Of a DNA stretch of 35,191 nucleotides, positions 7,473-16,061 are shown piece by piece. The notes beneath the pieces were generated by a model. It worked only from the letters and a program-made list of their open reading frames with translations. It did no database searches and was not told where the DNA came from. A program made the position numbers and the translations under genes. Numbering within the stretch: the first letter of the stretch is position 1; each line of letters opens with the position of its first letter. The stretch is from the NCBI GenBank assembly GCA_948469375.1, contig CAOKLO010000034.1:1-35191 (forward strand). The letters are read 5' to 3'. This stretch comes from an uncultured bacterium. GTDB taxonomy: Bacteria; Bacillota; Clostridia; Oscillospirales; Oscillospiraceae.

Positions 7473-8164
7473 ATGAACGAATGGAGCGGGAAATGAATCG
7501 GACCATCCAAATGCTTCGGGCATCCATGCCCAGGAAAACCGGCAGGGCGGGTATGCGTGTGTTGCTGCGCCTGTCGGCGGAGGAAATGAACGGGGCGCTG
7601 CTGCTGGCGCTGTTTGGCGCTACCATCCTGCTTGGGGTGACGGCGGCCCGCCTGCTGTCCCAGCCCATGCTTACGGCGTTCTATACCGCGCCTTTGCCGG
7701 GGCTGCTGCTGTTCTGCCGCTATGTACTCTATGGCAATGAGCGAATGCGGGAACTGGAGGAAACCTTTCACTATTCCTATACGGAAATGCTGGTGGGACG
7801 GACGGCGGTAATTTCGCTGTATATGCTGTCGGTACAAATCTGTCTCGCCTTTGTTCTGCACAACGCTAATGGGGCTGATTTTCTCCGGCTGGCCCTGTGC
7901 GGCGCTGTCCCCAGCATCTATCTGTGCGCCTTTCTCCTGCTGCTGTCCAGCATGATCCGGCAGCAGAAAACCGTGTCCGCCATCGCCGCGGCGCTGTGGA
8001 TGGTACTGGCGTTTTTGGCCGCGTGCTTCCCAGTGGAGCAGTTTTTGCAAAGCCTCCAAATGGCTGTCTATGGGATCGCTGCGGTAATCGGGCTGATCTT
8101 CTATGGGGCCGGCGTATGGAGAACAACGACAGCGGGGGATCTGTATGTGGTCAATCAGGGATGA
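7469..8164 (+). CDS. Six-helix membrane protein, possible ABC permease or anti-sigma partner
   Basis: A 231-aa protein with a basic cytoplasmic N-terminus of about 45 residues and roughly six membrane segments (near 43-63, 69-90, 107-128, 135-160, 166-190, 195-216). No named motif is visible. Translation is coupled to the sigma factor gene by a four-base overlap, the usual place for an anti-sigma factor, yet its architecture is that of an ABC-2 type permease half. It could be either, or do both. The following gene overlaps it by 20 bases. Family assignment is not possible from the sequence alone. Confidence 0.8.
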   Translation: MNERMEREMNRTIQMLRASMPRKTGRAGMRVLLRLSAEEMNGALLLALFGATILLGVTAARLLSQPMLTAFYTAPLPGLLLFCRYVLYGNERMRELEETFHYSYTEMLVGRTAVISLYMLSVQICLAFVLHNANGADFLRLALCGAVPSIYLCAFLLLLSSMIRQQKTVSAIAAALWMVLAFLAACFPVEQFLQSLQMAVYGIAAVIGLIFYGAGVWRTTTAGDLYVVNQG

Positions 8165-8972
8165 ATGGAGAAAGCACCGGGCCTTTCGGGAGGTTTGGGT
8201 GGGATACCTGCTGGGCGCGGCCTATCTCCTGTTCAGCCTCATTCAATATTGGCGCTATGGTTTTCCCAGCTCATGGTTCGAGATCCAGCAGGACATTTAC
8301 CTCTACGGGAACACGCTGACCGCCTTTTTGATTGTCATGGGCTTGCCCCGGCTGATGTGCTGTGAGCAGGAATACGGAACCGTCCACACGATCCGGGTTT
8401 CGGAGCGGGGCACGTTCCTGGTCTGGCGGTCAAAGCTGCTGTTTGCCGTGGGCTATTGTGCCGCTGTGGTGGCGGTCATCGGAACGGTGAACCTTTCGTT
8501 TCATGGTGGGCTGATCGGGTTCCGGGATGCCCTGGCCCCCGTGTTGGAATCCCAAGCCTTTTCCAGCGAACTGCCGCCCCTCTCCAATCTGACTTACTGT
8601 ATTGTGCAGTATGGGTTCCTGTTCCTGGGCGCGGTGTATTTTGCGGGCTTTGTCCTGCTGGCGGCACAGATCACCCAGCGCACTACCCTCACCATTTTTT
8701 TGTGCGGCGGGGTTTATCTTGCCCTTCTCGGCTGTGCCGCGGCGGTCCATTTCTCTATTCAAGATATCCAACAGCCGTTTACTTTGATGGATTTGCCCTT
8801 TCTGCTTTTGCAAAGCGTCAGCTTCGCGGCATTTATGTCCCAACAAAACTTTTCTCATCTGTTTATCCGTCAGTGGAACGACATCTGGAAGCCGGTGGCG
8901 CTGGTCATTTTACTGAGCGGGTTAGAGTTTGGCGCATCCTGGCGGCTGTGGAGGCGGAGGGCGCGAGCATAA
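8145..8972 (+). CDS. ABC-2 type transporter membrane protein
   Basis: Membrane protein of 275 aa with about six hydrophobic segments. The charged segment CEQEYGTVHTIRVSERG followed by VWRSK, between the second and third helices, is the cytoplasmic coupling pattern common in ABC-2 permeases that move drugs, peptides or lipids. I start it at the ATG at 8145 because GGGGGA lies just upstream; an in-frame ATG at 8103 would add 14 residues deep inside the previous gene. It overlaps the preceding gene by 20 bases and stands 24 bases before an ABC ATPase gene, which is its probable energy partner. Substrate unknown. Confidence 0.82.
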   Translation: MWSIRDEWRKHRAFREVWVGYLLGAAYLLFSLIQYWRYGFPSSWFEIQQDIYLYGNTLTAFLIVMGLPRLMCCEQEYGTVHTIRVSERGTFLVWRSKLLFAVGYCAAVVAVIGTVNLSFHGGLIGFRDALAPVLESQAFSSELPPLSNLTYCIVQYGFLFLGAVYFAGFVLLAAQITQRTTLTIFLCGGVYLALLGCAAAVHFSIQDIQQPFTLMDLPFLLLQSVSFAAFMSQQNFSHLFIRQWNDIWKPVALVILLSGLEFGASWRLWRRRARA

Positions 8973-8996
8973 AACTGGAAAGGGGCGCGGAGGGTA

Positions 8997-9866
8997 ATGG
9001 CGCTTGTACTTGAAAATGTCAGCAAGCTGTACGGGGACACCGTGGCCCTGGATCGCACCAGCTTTGCGCTGAACTGCGGGATATACGGTCTGCTGGGGCC
9101 AAACGGCGCGGGCAAGACCACGTTGATGCGAATCATGACCGACCTGCTGGCTCCGTCCACCGGGCGGGTGCTGCTGGACGGGCAGGACATCTCCGCCCTG
9201 GGCGGGGAATTTCGGAAACGGCTGGGCTATCTGCCCCAGGATTTTGGAGTGTACCCCAATTTTACCGCTGAACAGTTTCTGCTTTATATCGGAAGGCTCA
9301 AGGGCCTATCCAAGTTTGAGGCCAAACGGCAGACAGACGAACTGCTACATTTGGTGGGGCTGGAGAAGAAACAAAGAAAAAAGCTGGGGAGCTTTTCCGG
9401 GGGAGAGCGGCAGCGGGTGGGCATCGTTCAAGCGTTGCTGGGCGATCCCGACGTCTTGATCTTAGATGAACCGACGGCTGGCCTTGACCCGGAGGAACGC
9501 ATCCGCTTTCGCGGCATCCTCAGCGGCCTGTCCCAGCAAAGGCTGGTGCTGCTCTCTACCCACATCGTATCCGATCTGGAGGCGGTGGCCAACGAGATAA
9601 TTCTGCTCAAAAATGGCGTTGTGCTGAAGCGAGAAACACCCTTTGAGCTGCTACGAACGCTGGAGGGCGCTGTCTGGACAGTGAGGGTTCCCGCCGGGGA
9701 AGAAGCTGTGCTGACAGGCGCGTATCTATGCAGCAACGTGATGCACCGGGATGGGAAAAGTGTACTCCGGCTGATCTCCGGCCGCAAGCCCCACCCGGAC
9801 GCCGCCCCCGTCACACCGAATATGGAGGATATGTATCTCAAATATTTGGGGAAGCAGGAAATTTGA
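8997..9866 (+). CDS. ABC transporter ATP-binding protein (first of two)
   Basis: Cytoplasmic ATPase of 289 aa, of the CcmA/BcrA type found with ABC-2 permeases. Walker A GPNGAGKTT is at about 34-42, the Q-loop follows at YLPQDFGVYP, the signature SFSGGERQR and Walker B VLILDEPTAGLDP are intact, and the switch histidine is in LLSTHIV. A C-terminal domain of about 80 residues (VLKRETPFELL onward) is typical of export-type ATPases. A GGAGGG lies just upstream of the ATG. It belongs to the sigma-factor operon and probably drives the membrane proteins on either side of it. The substrate cannot be deduced. Confidence 0.93.
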   Translation: MALVLENVSKLYGDTVALDRTSFALNCGIYGLLGPNGAGKTTLMRIMTDLLAPSTGRVLLDGQDISALGGEFRKRLGYLPQDFGVYPNFTAEQFLLYIGRLKGLSKFEAKRQTDELLHLVGLEKKQRKKLGSFSGGERQRVGIVQALLGDPDVLILDEPTAGLDPEERIRFRGILSGLSQQRLVLLSTHIVSDLEAVANEIILLKNGVVLKRETPFELLRTLEGAVWTVRVPAGEEAVLTGAYLCSNVMHRDGKSVLRLISGRKPHPDAAPVTPNMEDMYLKYLGKQEI

Positions 9867-9889
9867 ACCGCGAGAAAGGAATACCCATT

Positions 9890-11500
9890 ATGAGCAAAAA
9901 GCTGCTGAAATTGAATGTCAGGCTGATGTTCCCATCGCTGATCTTTGTTCTCTTTGCCGCGTTCGCCCTGGGGTTTTTCCTGGTATTTATCGGATATATC
10001 TCCTGGTCGCCTTATATCCATCCCATCAATTATTCTGCTGTAATCAACGCGCTGGAGTATCTGGAAATCGGCCTGTTCGTCATGGCTTTTTGTCACGCTA
10101 TGTACTGGTCCCACCAGTCTGCTTTACTGGAGGAAATTTGCTTTGTGCCGCGGGTTTCCGTGATAATGTGCAGATTGGCTGCGTCCACCCTCGCCACCAG
10201 CACGGCCTGCCTGATCCCCTGCGGGTTCATCCTGATTTCCGCAGTACAACAGGGAACCAGCCCACTCTTTACGCTGAATACCCTGTGCTTCACACTGATC
10301 CGTTGGCTGACGCTCCTGCTGACCGCCAACACCCTGGGCTTTTTCCTGGGACATTTCATAAAGAACACCTACGCCTATGTTCTCGCGGCCCCGGTCACTG
10401 TGCTGTCCTGCTATTTCAATCAAACGATTGTGGAGATATTCTTAGGATTTCGCACCTCCGCGTCCCGAATTGTCGCGCAGTTGCTTTCCACCAGCGATAG
10501 CTCTCCGGCTACCATGGAAATGGATTATCCCGGCTCCAGGCTGGATCTGTATTATCTTTTGGACGGACTGTTTCTTGTGCTGGCCTGTCTGCTTCTGATT
10601 TGGGTTTTGAATTACATCGCGTCCAAGCACCTCACCGTGAAAAAGGCGGCGGCAGGTGGCGGCCTGATCGCCGCCGCCGTGCTGACCGTGTGGGCTTTTG
10701 TAGTGCTGTCTCCTATGGAATATCGGTATGAGGAAAAGCTCTACCCCGTGGACTACGAAGCCCAACCCTATGAGATTACGGACTATGAAGGGGATTTTAA
10801 GCTGTCCGAGTTCAGCCGGTTCAGCGGCAGCTTTACAGTCCGTCCTATAGGCACACAAACGCCGGAAACTCTCACAATCAAGCTGGACGGCTGCTTTACG
10901 GTGGACGAACTGACCTGTGGGGGAAGCCAGGTGCCGTACACACGCGACGGCGACTACCTGACGATGGAAGCGCCATCCGGGCCGGTCACGTTCCAAATCA
11001 GATATCACGGGAGGCCATATTATTTGAGCGATATCGGCTGTGTGAACCTGTTTACGTCATGGCTGTCCTCCGCCTTGCCGCCCAATTTTGCCTTTGTACC
11101 GCTGATTGACGGGGATTTCAACGTCAAAAATTATGACCTCCGCGTGACCAGCGGGAACACCGTCATTTCCAACCTGGATGTGACGCAGGAGGGGAACCTG
11201 TACCACTTGAGCGGGAAAGCGTCCTCCATCTGCATTTTCAGCGGATTTTTGATGGAATACGAGAAGGACGGCATCACCATTTACCGAACAAAATATAACG
11301 CCGCCACAGACTATAGCGCCGTTCTGGACCGGGCGCTGGCCGAGGGCAATTATATGGATTCCCACACGATGGAAATAGAACAGGATGGTTTTGATAAGCC
11401 TGACAAAGCGTTCCTCATCTATGATCTTTATGGGGTTTTGGGTTTCCCCGTTGTCTATGACGGCTATATCCTGCTGAATTATGGAAGCACATATTCCTGA
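9890..11500 (+). CDS. ABC permease-like protein with peptidase-M1-like ectodomain
   Basis: Membrane protein of 536 aa. The first 250 or so residues hold about six membrane helices with a cytoplasmic EEICFVPRV segment, as in ABC-2 permeases. A further helix near residues 250-275 (GGGLIAAAVLTVWAFVVL) leads to a large extracytoplasmic domain of about 260 residues. That domain is beta-rich and resembles the N-terminal sandwich of M1 aminopeptidases (TIKLDGCFTVDEL, VTFQIRYHG, then YHLSGKASSICIFSG). No HExxH zinc motif follows, so catalytic activity is not expected. I start at ATG 9890, behind AGAAAGGA; an in-frame ATG at 9728 lies inside the ATPase gene and is unlikely. It sits between two ATPase genes in the operon. 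Confidence 0.85.
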   Translation: MSKKLLKLNVRLMFPSLIFVLFAAFALGFFLVFIGYISWSPYIHPINYSAVINALEYLEIGLFVMAFCHAMYWSHQSALLEEICFVPRVSVIMCRLAASTLATSTACLIPCGFILISAVQQGTSPLFTLNTLCFTLIRWLTLLLTANTLGFFLGHFIKNTYAYVLAAPVTVLSCYFNQTIVEIFLGFRTSASRIVAQLLSTSDSSPATMEMDYPGSRLDLYYLLDGLFLVLACLLLIWVLNYIASKHLTVKKAAAGGGLIAAAVLTVWAFVVLSPMEYRYEEKLYPVDYEAQPYEITDYEGDFKLSEFSRFSGSFTVRPIGTQTPETLTIKLDGCFTVDELTCGGSQVPYTRDGDYLTMEAPSGPVTFQIRYHGRPYYLSDIGCVNLFTSWLSSALPPNFAFVPLIDGDFNVKNYDLRVTSGNTVISNLDVTQEGNLYHLSGKASSICIFSGFLMEYEKDGITIYRTKYNAATDYSAVLDRALAEGNYMDSHTMEIEQDGFDKPDKAFLIYDLYGVLGFPVVYDGYILLNYGSTYS

Positions 11501-11535
11501 GCGGCAGGCCAAATCTGAGCCGGGAGGTAACAATC

Positions 11536-12273
11536 ATGCTGGAAATTAAAGATGTGTCCTATTCATACAACCGAAAATCGCCGGTACTCCACGGAATCAA
11601 CCTGTCCCTTGACAGGGGCTTCAATCTGCTCATCGGGGAAAACGGCAGCGGGAAAACCACGCTCATCAAAAACATGACCGGTATCCTGCCCTTGCAGCAG
11701 GGCGAGATCACCCTGGGCGGCGCACCTGTTTCCAACCGGGAATATCAGAAGAAAATCTCCTATCTGCCCCAGTCCTTTGACGTTTACCCCAAGCTGACGG
11801 TTCGGGAGATCCTGCGCTTTGTGGCCTCGGTGAAAAGCGGGCTGGACAGGCAGGCGGCGGAGCAGCAAATCGCGGACATCATGGAATTGACCCACATCGC
11901 TGACTTTGCCGGAAAAAAGCTGAAGGACTGCTCCGAGGGGATGCGGCGGCGGGTGGGCATTGCCACCGCGCTGGTGGGCGACCCGGAGGTGGTGATTCTG
12001 GATGAACCCACAGCGGGGGTGGACCCGAAGGAGCGGTTCCAGTTTTACAAGACGATCCAAGCCTGCTTCCAAGATAAAATCGTCCTGATTTCCACCCATA
12101 TCCTGGACGATGTGGACTTTCTGGCTACAAATATCATCATGCTTTCCAGCGGACGCATCCGTTACTCCGGCGGCTATACGGAGTTCAAGGATACGTTGAA
12201 GGGTAAGAAGGAAGGGGCGACGGTGGAGGACACTTGGCTGTACTATCAAAATGGCGGTGACAACGATGTATAA
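11536..12273 (+). CDS. ABC transporter ATP-binding protein (second)
   Basis: ATPase of 245 aa. Walker A GENGSGKTT is at about 36-44, the Q-loop is YLPQSFDVYP, Walker B is VVILDEPTAGVDP, and the switch histidine is in LISTHIL. The signature is degenerate, DCSEGMRRR where LSGGQ is expected, a change seen in some export ATPases. It is shorter than the first ATPase because it lacks most of the C-terminal domain. It has a GGGAGG ribosome binding site, and its last 23 bases overlap the next membrane gene, so these two are probably paired. Two different ATPases in one operon suggest a heterodimer or two cooperating transporters. Confidence 0.92.
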   Translation: MLEIKDVSYSYNRKSPVLHGINLSLDRGFNLLIGENGSGKTTLIKNMTGILPLQQGEITLGGAPVSNREYQKKISYLPQSFDVYPKLTVREILRFVASVKSGLDRQAAEQQIADIMELTHIADFAGKKLKDCSEGMRRRVGIATALVGDPEVVILDEPTAGVDPKERFQFYKTIQACFQDKIVLISTHILDDVDFLATNIIMLSSGRIRYSGGYTEFKDTLKGKKEGATVEDTWLYYQNGGDNDV

Positions 12274-13012
12274 ATGGCCGCTACGTACCGATGTACTGTC
12301 CTGCTGGAAGCCATATCTGTGTTTTGCGGCATATCTGGCGTTCCTGTCTCTCGTTCCAGGTTTCTCTCACACAACGGTGGGAGGGCAGGGCGGCGAACTG
12401 TTTGCGTCTAACAGATGTTACCTCTATCTCCAATTCATTGCCTCTTTTTTTGTGGTGGGAACTGCCGCCAGTTTGTTTGAGGAAACCTTCCGAACAACCT
12501 CCAGACAGTATATCCGTACTTTGCCCTTGGGTACGGTGCGGGTGATCCTGGCACGGTACATCAAGCTGCTCCTGTTCGTCCTTATCCCCTATGTGCCCAC
12601 GGTGCTGTTCATGTTTATCCGTGCCAACGCCGACTTGCAGGACTACTTTCTGCTGTTCCCACAAGAGAGCGCCTGTCCGCCCATTCCACTGCTGTTTCCG
12701 CTGGTTCATTGCGTAATCGCGGTCAATTTCTACATCATCGGCACCATGTTCCTCATGTTTATCCTTCAAAACAAGGTGATCGCGCTCATCGTCATCATGG
12801 TGTACTGCGCTATGGAAGCCGCGATGCTGCATTTTGTATTTCCTCAGTATTCTGTTTTCCGGGGCGCGTTCAATACGCCGGACTTCTATCACATCCTGCC
12901 GGTCAACATTCGGCTGCTGGCAGGAGCATCGGCCTTCATGCTTGGGATTATCCTGCTTTTTTATAAGTCCCGGCGCCGGTCCATGGGATCGCCCGTGCGT
13001 TGGAGAAGATAG
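12251..13012 (+). CDS. ABC transporter membrane protein, last gene of the ECF operon
   Basis: Membrane protein of 253 aa with about six hydrophobic segments and an arginine-rich C-terminus. The cytoplasmic segment FEETFRTTSRQYIRTLP between helices two and three again matches the coupling pattern of ABC-2 permeases and of its neighbours. Translation is coupled to the preceding ATPase by a 23-base overlap; the ATG at 12266 is a reasonable alternative start. It converges with the GH1 gene on the other strand, with 44 bases between stop codons and no clear terminator. Substrate unknown. Confidence 0.83.
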   Translation: MAVTTMYKWPLRTDVLSCWKPYLCFAAYLAFLSLVPGFSHTTVGGQGGELFASNRCYLYLQFIASFFVVGTAASLFEETFRTTSRQYIRTLPLGTVRVILARYIKLLLFVLIPYVPTVLFMFIRANADLQDYFLLFPQESACPPIPLLFPLVHCVIAVNFYIIGTMFLMFILQNKVIALIVIMVYCAMEAAMLHFVFPQYSVFRGAFNTPDFYHILPVNIRLLAGASAFMLGIILLFYKSRRRSMGSPVRWRR

Positions 13013-13056
13013 GGGGAGCCTTCAGAACGGTTTTCATACGGCGGGATATGTTGGGC

Positions 13057-14328
13057 CTAAAATAGATTTGTTCCGTTGCTGCCCGCGATGCAGGCATACC
13101 AACGCCCGCTGTCCTTCAGCGTCCGCTCTCCGGTGGCGTAGTCCACATAGGCCAGTCCAAACCGCTGGTCATAGCCCTCCGCCCACTCAAAGTTGTCAAT
13201 AAGGGACCATTGGAAATAGCCCCGCACGTCCGTCCCGGACTGGATGGCCCGGGAGAGCGCCTGTAGATAGCGGGCGAGAAAGTCGATGCGCTGGGGGTCG
13301 TGGACCTGCCCGTCCAGGAAAAGCTTATCCCGGCAGGACAGGCCGTTTTCGCTGATATAGATGGGCCGATGGTATCGCTCTGCCACGAAGCGGGGCCCCC
13401 ATTCCAGGGATTCCGGAGTGACGGTCCAGCCGATGGCGGTGCGGGGCCCGCCCACAGGATAGGGAACGGCCTCTGGTCCCCGCTCTCCCATGCGGGCGGC
13501 GCCGCCGTGGTAGATGTTCAGGCCGATGAAGTCCTCCCCGCCGCACAGGTAGTCCAGGGCGAGGGTGTGGGAAAAGGAATATGGTCCGCGGGCGGCGGAG
13601 AAGGTGAGCTGCCGGGCGGCTTCCACATCCTCCGGGCTGTCTGTGGCGGGGTAGTATACATCTCCGGTGGAGGCCAGCCCCACCAGGTTGGCCCCATCTA
13701 CCCGGTGGAGGGCGTCCACCGCCAGGGCGTGGGCCAGGCGGAAATTGTCCCAGCAGGTTTCCAGGCTCTGTCCGTCCAGCAGCAGCCCCGGGGCGTGTCC
13801 CCCGCCGCCATAGCCCAGGCCGATAAAGCATTGCGGCTCGTTGAAGGTGAACCAGTGGGTGACCCGGCCCTTAAAATGCCGGGCCGTCTTTTCCGCATAG
13901 GCGGCATAGGTCCGGACGGTTTCCGCGTTTTGCCAGCCGCCCCTGCTTTGCAGGGCCTGGGGCAGGTCCCAGTGATACAGCGTCGCCCAGGGCTGGATAC
14001 CCGCCTCCAGCAGGCCGTCCACCAGGCGGTCGTAATAATCAAATCCCTTCGGGTTCCAGCTGGTATCGCCGCTGGGGGCGATGCGGGGCCAGGCGATGGA
14101 GAAGCGGTAAGCGCCCAGCTCCATCTCCTTGAGCAGCCGGATATCGTCCCTCCAGCGGTGGTAACTGTCACAGGCCACGTCGCCGGTGCCGCCATTTTTG
14201 ACCTTGCCGGGGGTGTGGGAGAACACGTCCCAAATGCTCTCGCCCCGGCCGCCCTCCTTTGCGCCGCCCTCGATCTGGTAGGAGGCGGAGGCCGCGCCCC
14301 AAAGGAAATCCTGAGGAAATCTTGTCAT
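13057..14328 (-). CDS. GH1 beta-glycosidase (beta-glucosidase/beta-mannosidase type)
   Basis: Glycoside hydrolase family 1, a retaining exo-beta-glycosidase acting on short beta-linked oligosaccharides in the cytoplasm (no signal peptide). The (beta/alpha)8 fold starts with FLWGAASASYQIEGG. The acid/base Glu164 lies in TFNEPQ and the nucleophile Glu327 in YISENGL; DNFEWAEGY near the C-terminus is the aglycone-side motif. The 423-aa length is normal to slightly short. The start ATG overlaps the stop of the phosphohexomutase gene (TGATG), with AAAGGAG just upstream, so the two are co-translated. In this mannan-oligosaccharide context it would remove terminal glucose or mannose residues, for example from glucomannan fragments. 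GH1 substrate preference cannot be read from sequence by eye. Confidence 0.93.
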   Translation of the reverse strand: MTRFPQDFLWGAASASYQIEGGAKEGGRGESIWDVFSHTPGKVKNGGTGDVACDSYHRWRDDIRLLKEMELGAYRFSIAWPRIAPSGDTSWNPKGFDYYDRLVDGLLEAGIQPWATLYHWDLPQALQSRGGWQNAETVRTYAAYAEKTARHFKGRVTHWFTFNEPQCFIGLGYGGGGHAPGLLLDGQSLETCWDNFRLAHALAVDALHRVDGANLVGLASTGDVYYPATDSPEDVEAARQLTFSAARGPYSFSHTLALDYLCGGEDFIGLNIYHGGAARMGERGPEAVPYPVGGPRTAIGWTVTPESLEWGPRFVAERYHRPIYISENGLSCRDKLFLDGQVHDPQRIDFLARYLQALSRAIQSGTDVRGYFQWSLIDNFEWAEGYDQRFGLAYVDYATGERTLKDSGRWYACIAGSNGTNLF

Positions 14329-16016
14329 CAGCCTGCGCTCCTTTCCTTCACCAGGCTGTTGGCGGCGGCATTGAGCTGGTCCAGCGCCTGGAGGGCTTCC
14401 ACCTCGCTGCTCTCCTTAACGGATAGGTACAGCTTCAATTTAGGCTCGGCGCCGGAGGGGCGCACGATAAGCTTGGCCTCTCCGGCCAGCCTCAGCTCCA
14501 GCACATCGGAGGGAATCAGCCCGCCGGCGCCGCTCAGGTAGTCCACCAGCTGAGTGACGGCCCGGCCTGAGACCGCCTTGGGCGTATCCGCGCGCAGGGA
14601 GGCGATCAGGCCCTCCATGGCCTTCATACCGTTTTGACCCTCAAAAGCGATGCTGATAAGGCCGCTGCGGTAAAAACCAAACTTTTCATACAGCGCGTTG
14701 ACGGCGTCCAACAGAGTCATGCCCTGGGAGGCGTACCAGGCGGCGCACTCGCAGGCCAGCATGACGGCGTTTACCGCGTCCTTGTCCCGGACGTGGGCCC
14801 CGGACAGGTAGCCGTAGCTCTCCTCAAAGCCGAAAATGTAGCGCTCCTTGCCGCCCTCCGCCTCTAAACGCCCAATCTGTTCGCCGATATACTTAAAGCC
14901 GGTGAGGGTCCGGCGCAGCTCTATGCCGTAGTGCTCCGCAATGGGCGCGGCCATGTCGGTGGACACAATGGTGGTGACGGCCACGGGATTTTCCGGCATG
15001 GTGCCTTTGGAGATTTTGGTGCGGCACAGGTAGTCCAACAGCAGGACCCCCATCTCGTTTCCGGTAATCAGGCGGTAGCCTCCTTTGCCGTCTGGGACCG
15101 CCGCGCCCATGCGGTCACAGTCAGGGTCGGTGCCGATGAGCAGGTCGGGATGGACTTGACCGCACAGCCGCAGTCCCTCCTCCATGGCCTCCCGGATCTC
15201 CGGGTTGGGGTAGGGACAGGTGGGGAAATTGCCGTCCGGCTTCTCCTGGGCGGGGACTACGGTGAGCTGGGTGACGCCCAGCTTGGACAGCAGCTTTTTT
15301 ACACACTCCAGGCCGGAACCGTTCAGCGGGGTATAGACCAGCTTCAACTTGGAGACGTCGCTGCCGGGGCGCAGCGCCAGCACCGCGTCCACAAAGTCAT
15401 CCAGACATTTGTCGTCGATAAGCTTGATTCTGCCGTCGGCGGCGGCTTGGTCATAGTCCGCCAGCTTCACGCCGTCGAAGCAGTCCGTCCCCTCAATGGC
15501 GGCCAGCACCCGGTCAGCCGCCTCCGGGGTGATTTGGCAGCCGTCCGCGCCGTATACCTTATAGCCGTTGTACTTGGCGGGGTTGTGGCTGGCCGTGACG
15601 CACACCCCCGCGCCGCAGCCGTAGTAACGGACTGCCCAGCTCAAAGCAGGGGTGGGCTCCAGCCGGGGATAAAGGTAGGCGGTGATGCCGTTGGCCGCCA
15701 GCACCCGGGCAGTCTCCCGAGCAAACAGCCGGCCCTTGACGCGGCTGTCAAAGGCGATGGCGGCGGACTTGGGCAGACCGGAGGCGTTGAGGTAGTCCGC
15801 CAGACCCTGGGTGGCCCGGCGGACGGTATAAATGTTCATGCGGTTTGTGCCCGCGCCGATGACGCCGCGCAGGCCGCCGGTGCCAAAGGCCAAATCCCGG
15901 TAGAAGCGGTCGGATACCGCTTCAGGGTCATGCTTGATTTCGTTCAACTCTGCGATGAGCTCTGGGTCGTCCCCAGCCTGAGTCAGCCAACGGTCTAATT
16001 GAGCCTGATAATCCAT
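14328..16016 (-). CDS. Phosphoglucomutase/phosphomannomutase
   Basis: Alpha-D-phosphohexomutase of 562 aa, interconverting sugar-1-phosphate and sugar-6-phosphate through a phosphoserine. The catalytic serine is Ser143 in TASHNPAKYNGYK, the magnesium loop is TDPDCDRMG, the sugar-binding loop is FGFEESYGYL, and the phosphate-binding tail is VRPSGAEPKLKLYL. The length and loops match the PgcA/PGM2-like subfamily, which handles glucose and often mannose phosphates. In this locus it would convert mannose-1-phosphate from the GH130 phosphorylase into mannose-6-phosphate for ManA, and glucose phosphates as well. It sits between the esterase and the GH1 gene in one leftward operon, with a GGAGGG ribosome binding site. 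Confidence 0.92.
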   Translation of the reverse strand: MDYQAQLDRWLTQAGDDPELIAELNEIKHDPEAVSDRFYRDLAFGTGGLRGVIGAGTNRMNIYTVRRATQGLADYLNASGLPKSAAIAFDSRVKGRLFARETARVLAANGITAYLYPRLEPTPALSWAVRYYGCGAGVCVTASHNPAKYNGYKVYGADGCQITPEAADRVLAAIEGTDCFDGVKLADYDQAAADGRIKLIDDKCLDDFVDAVLALRPGSDVSKLKLVYTPLNGSGLECVKKLLSKLGVTQLTVVPAQEKPDGNFPTCPYPNPEIREAMEEGLRLCGQVHPDLLIGTDPDCDRMGAAVPDGKGGYRLITGNEMGVLLLDYLCRTKISKGTMPENPVAVTTIVSTDMAAPIAEHYGIELRRTLTGFKYIGEQIGRLEAEGGKERYIFGFEESYGYLSGAHVRDKDAVNAVMLACECAAWYASQGMTLLDAVNALYEKFGFYRSGLISIAFEGQNGMKAMEGLIASLRADTPKAVSGRAVTQLVDYLSGAGGLIPSDVLELRLAGEAKLIVRPSGAEPKLKLYLSVKESSEVEALQALDQLNAAANSLVKERSAG

Positions 16017-16061
16017 GTAAAGCCCTCCATTATATAATGTTTGAGCACTGCCTGCCTATGG

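Noticed and set aside
13300-14541. 413-codon plus-strand open frame opposite the GH1 gene
   Set aside because: Composition is Gly/Val/Ala/Gln-rich as expected for a complementary-strand shadow; the GH1 gene on the other strand has both catalytic motifs.
16020-16040. TATAAT-like sequence between the esterase and mutase genes as an internal promoter
   Set aside because: No acceptable -35 lies 16-18 bases upstream; the 45-base gap is better explained as within one operon.
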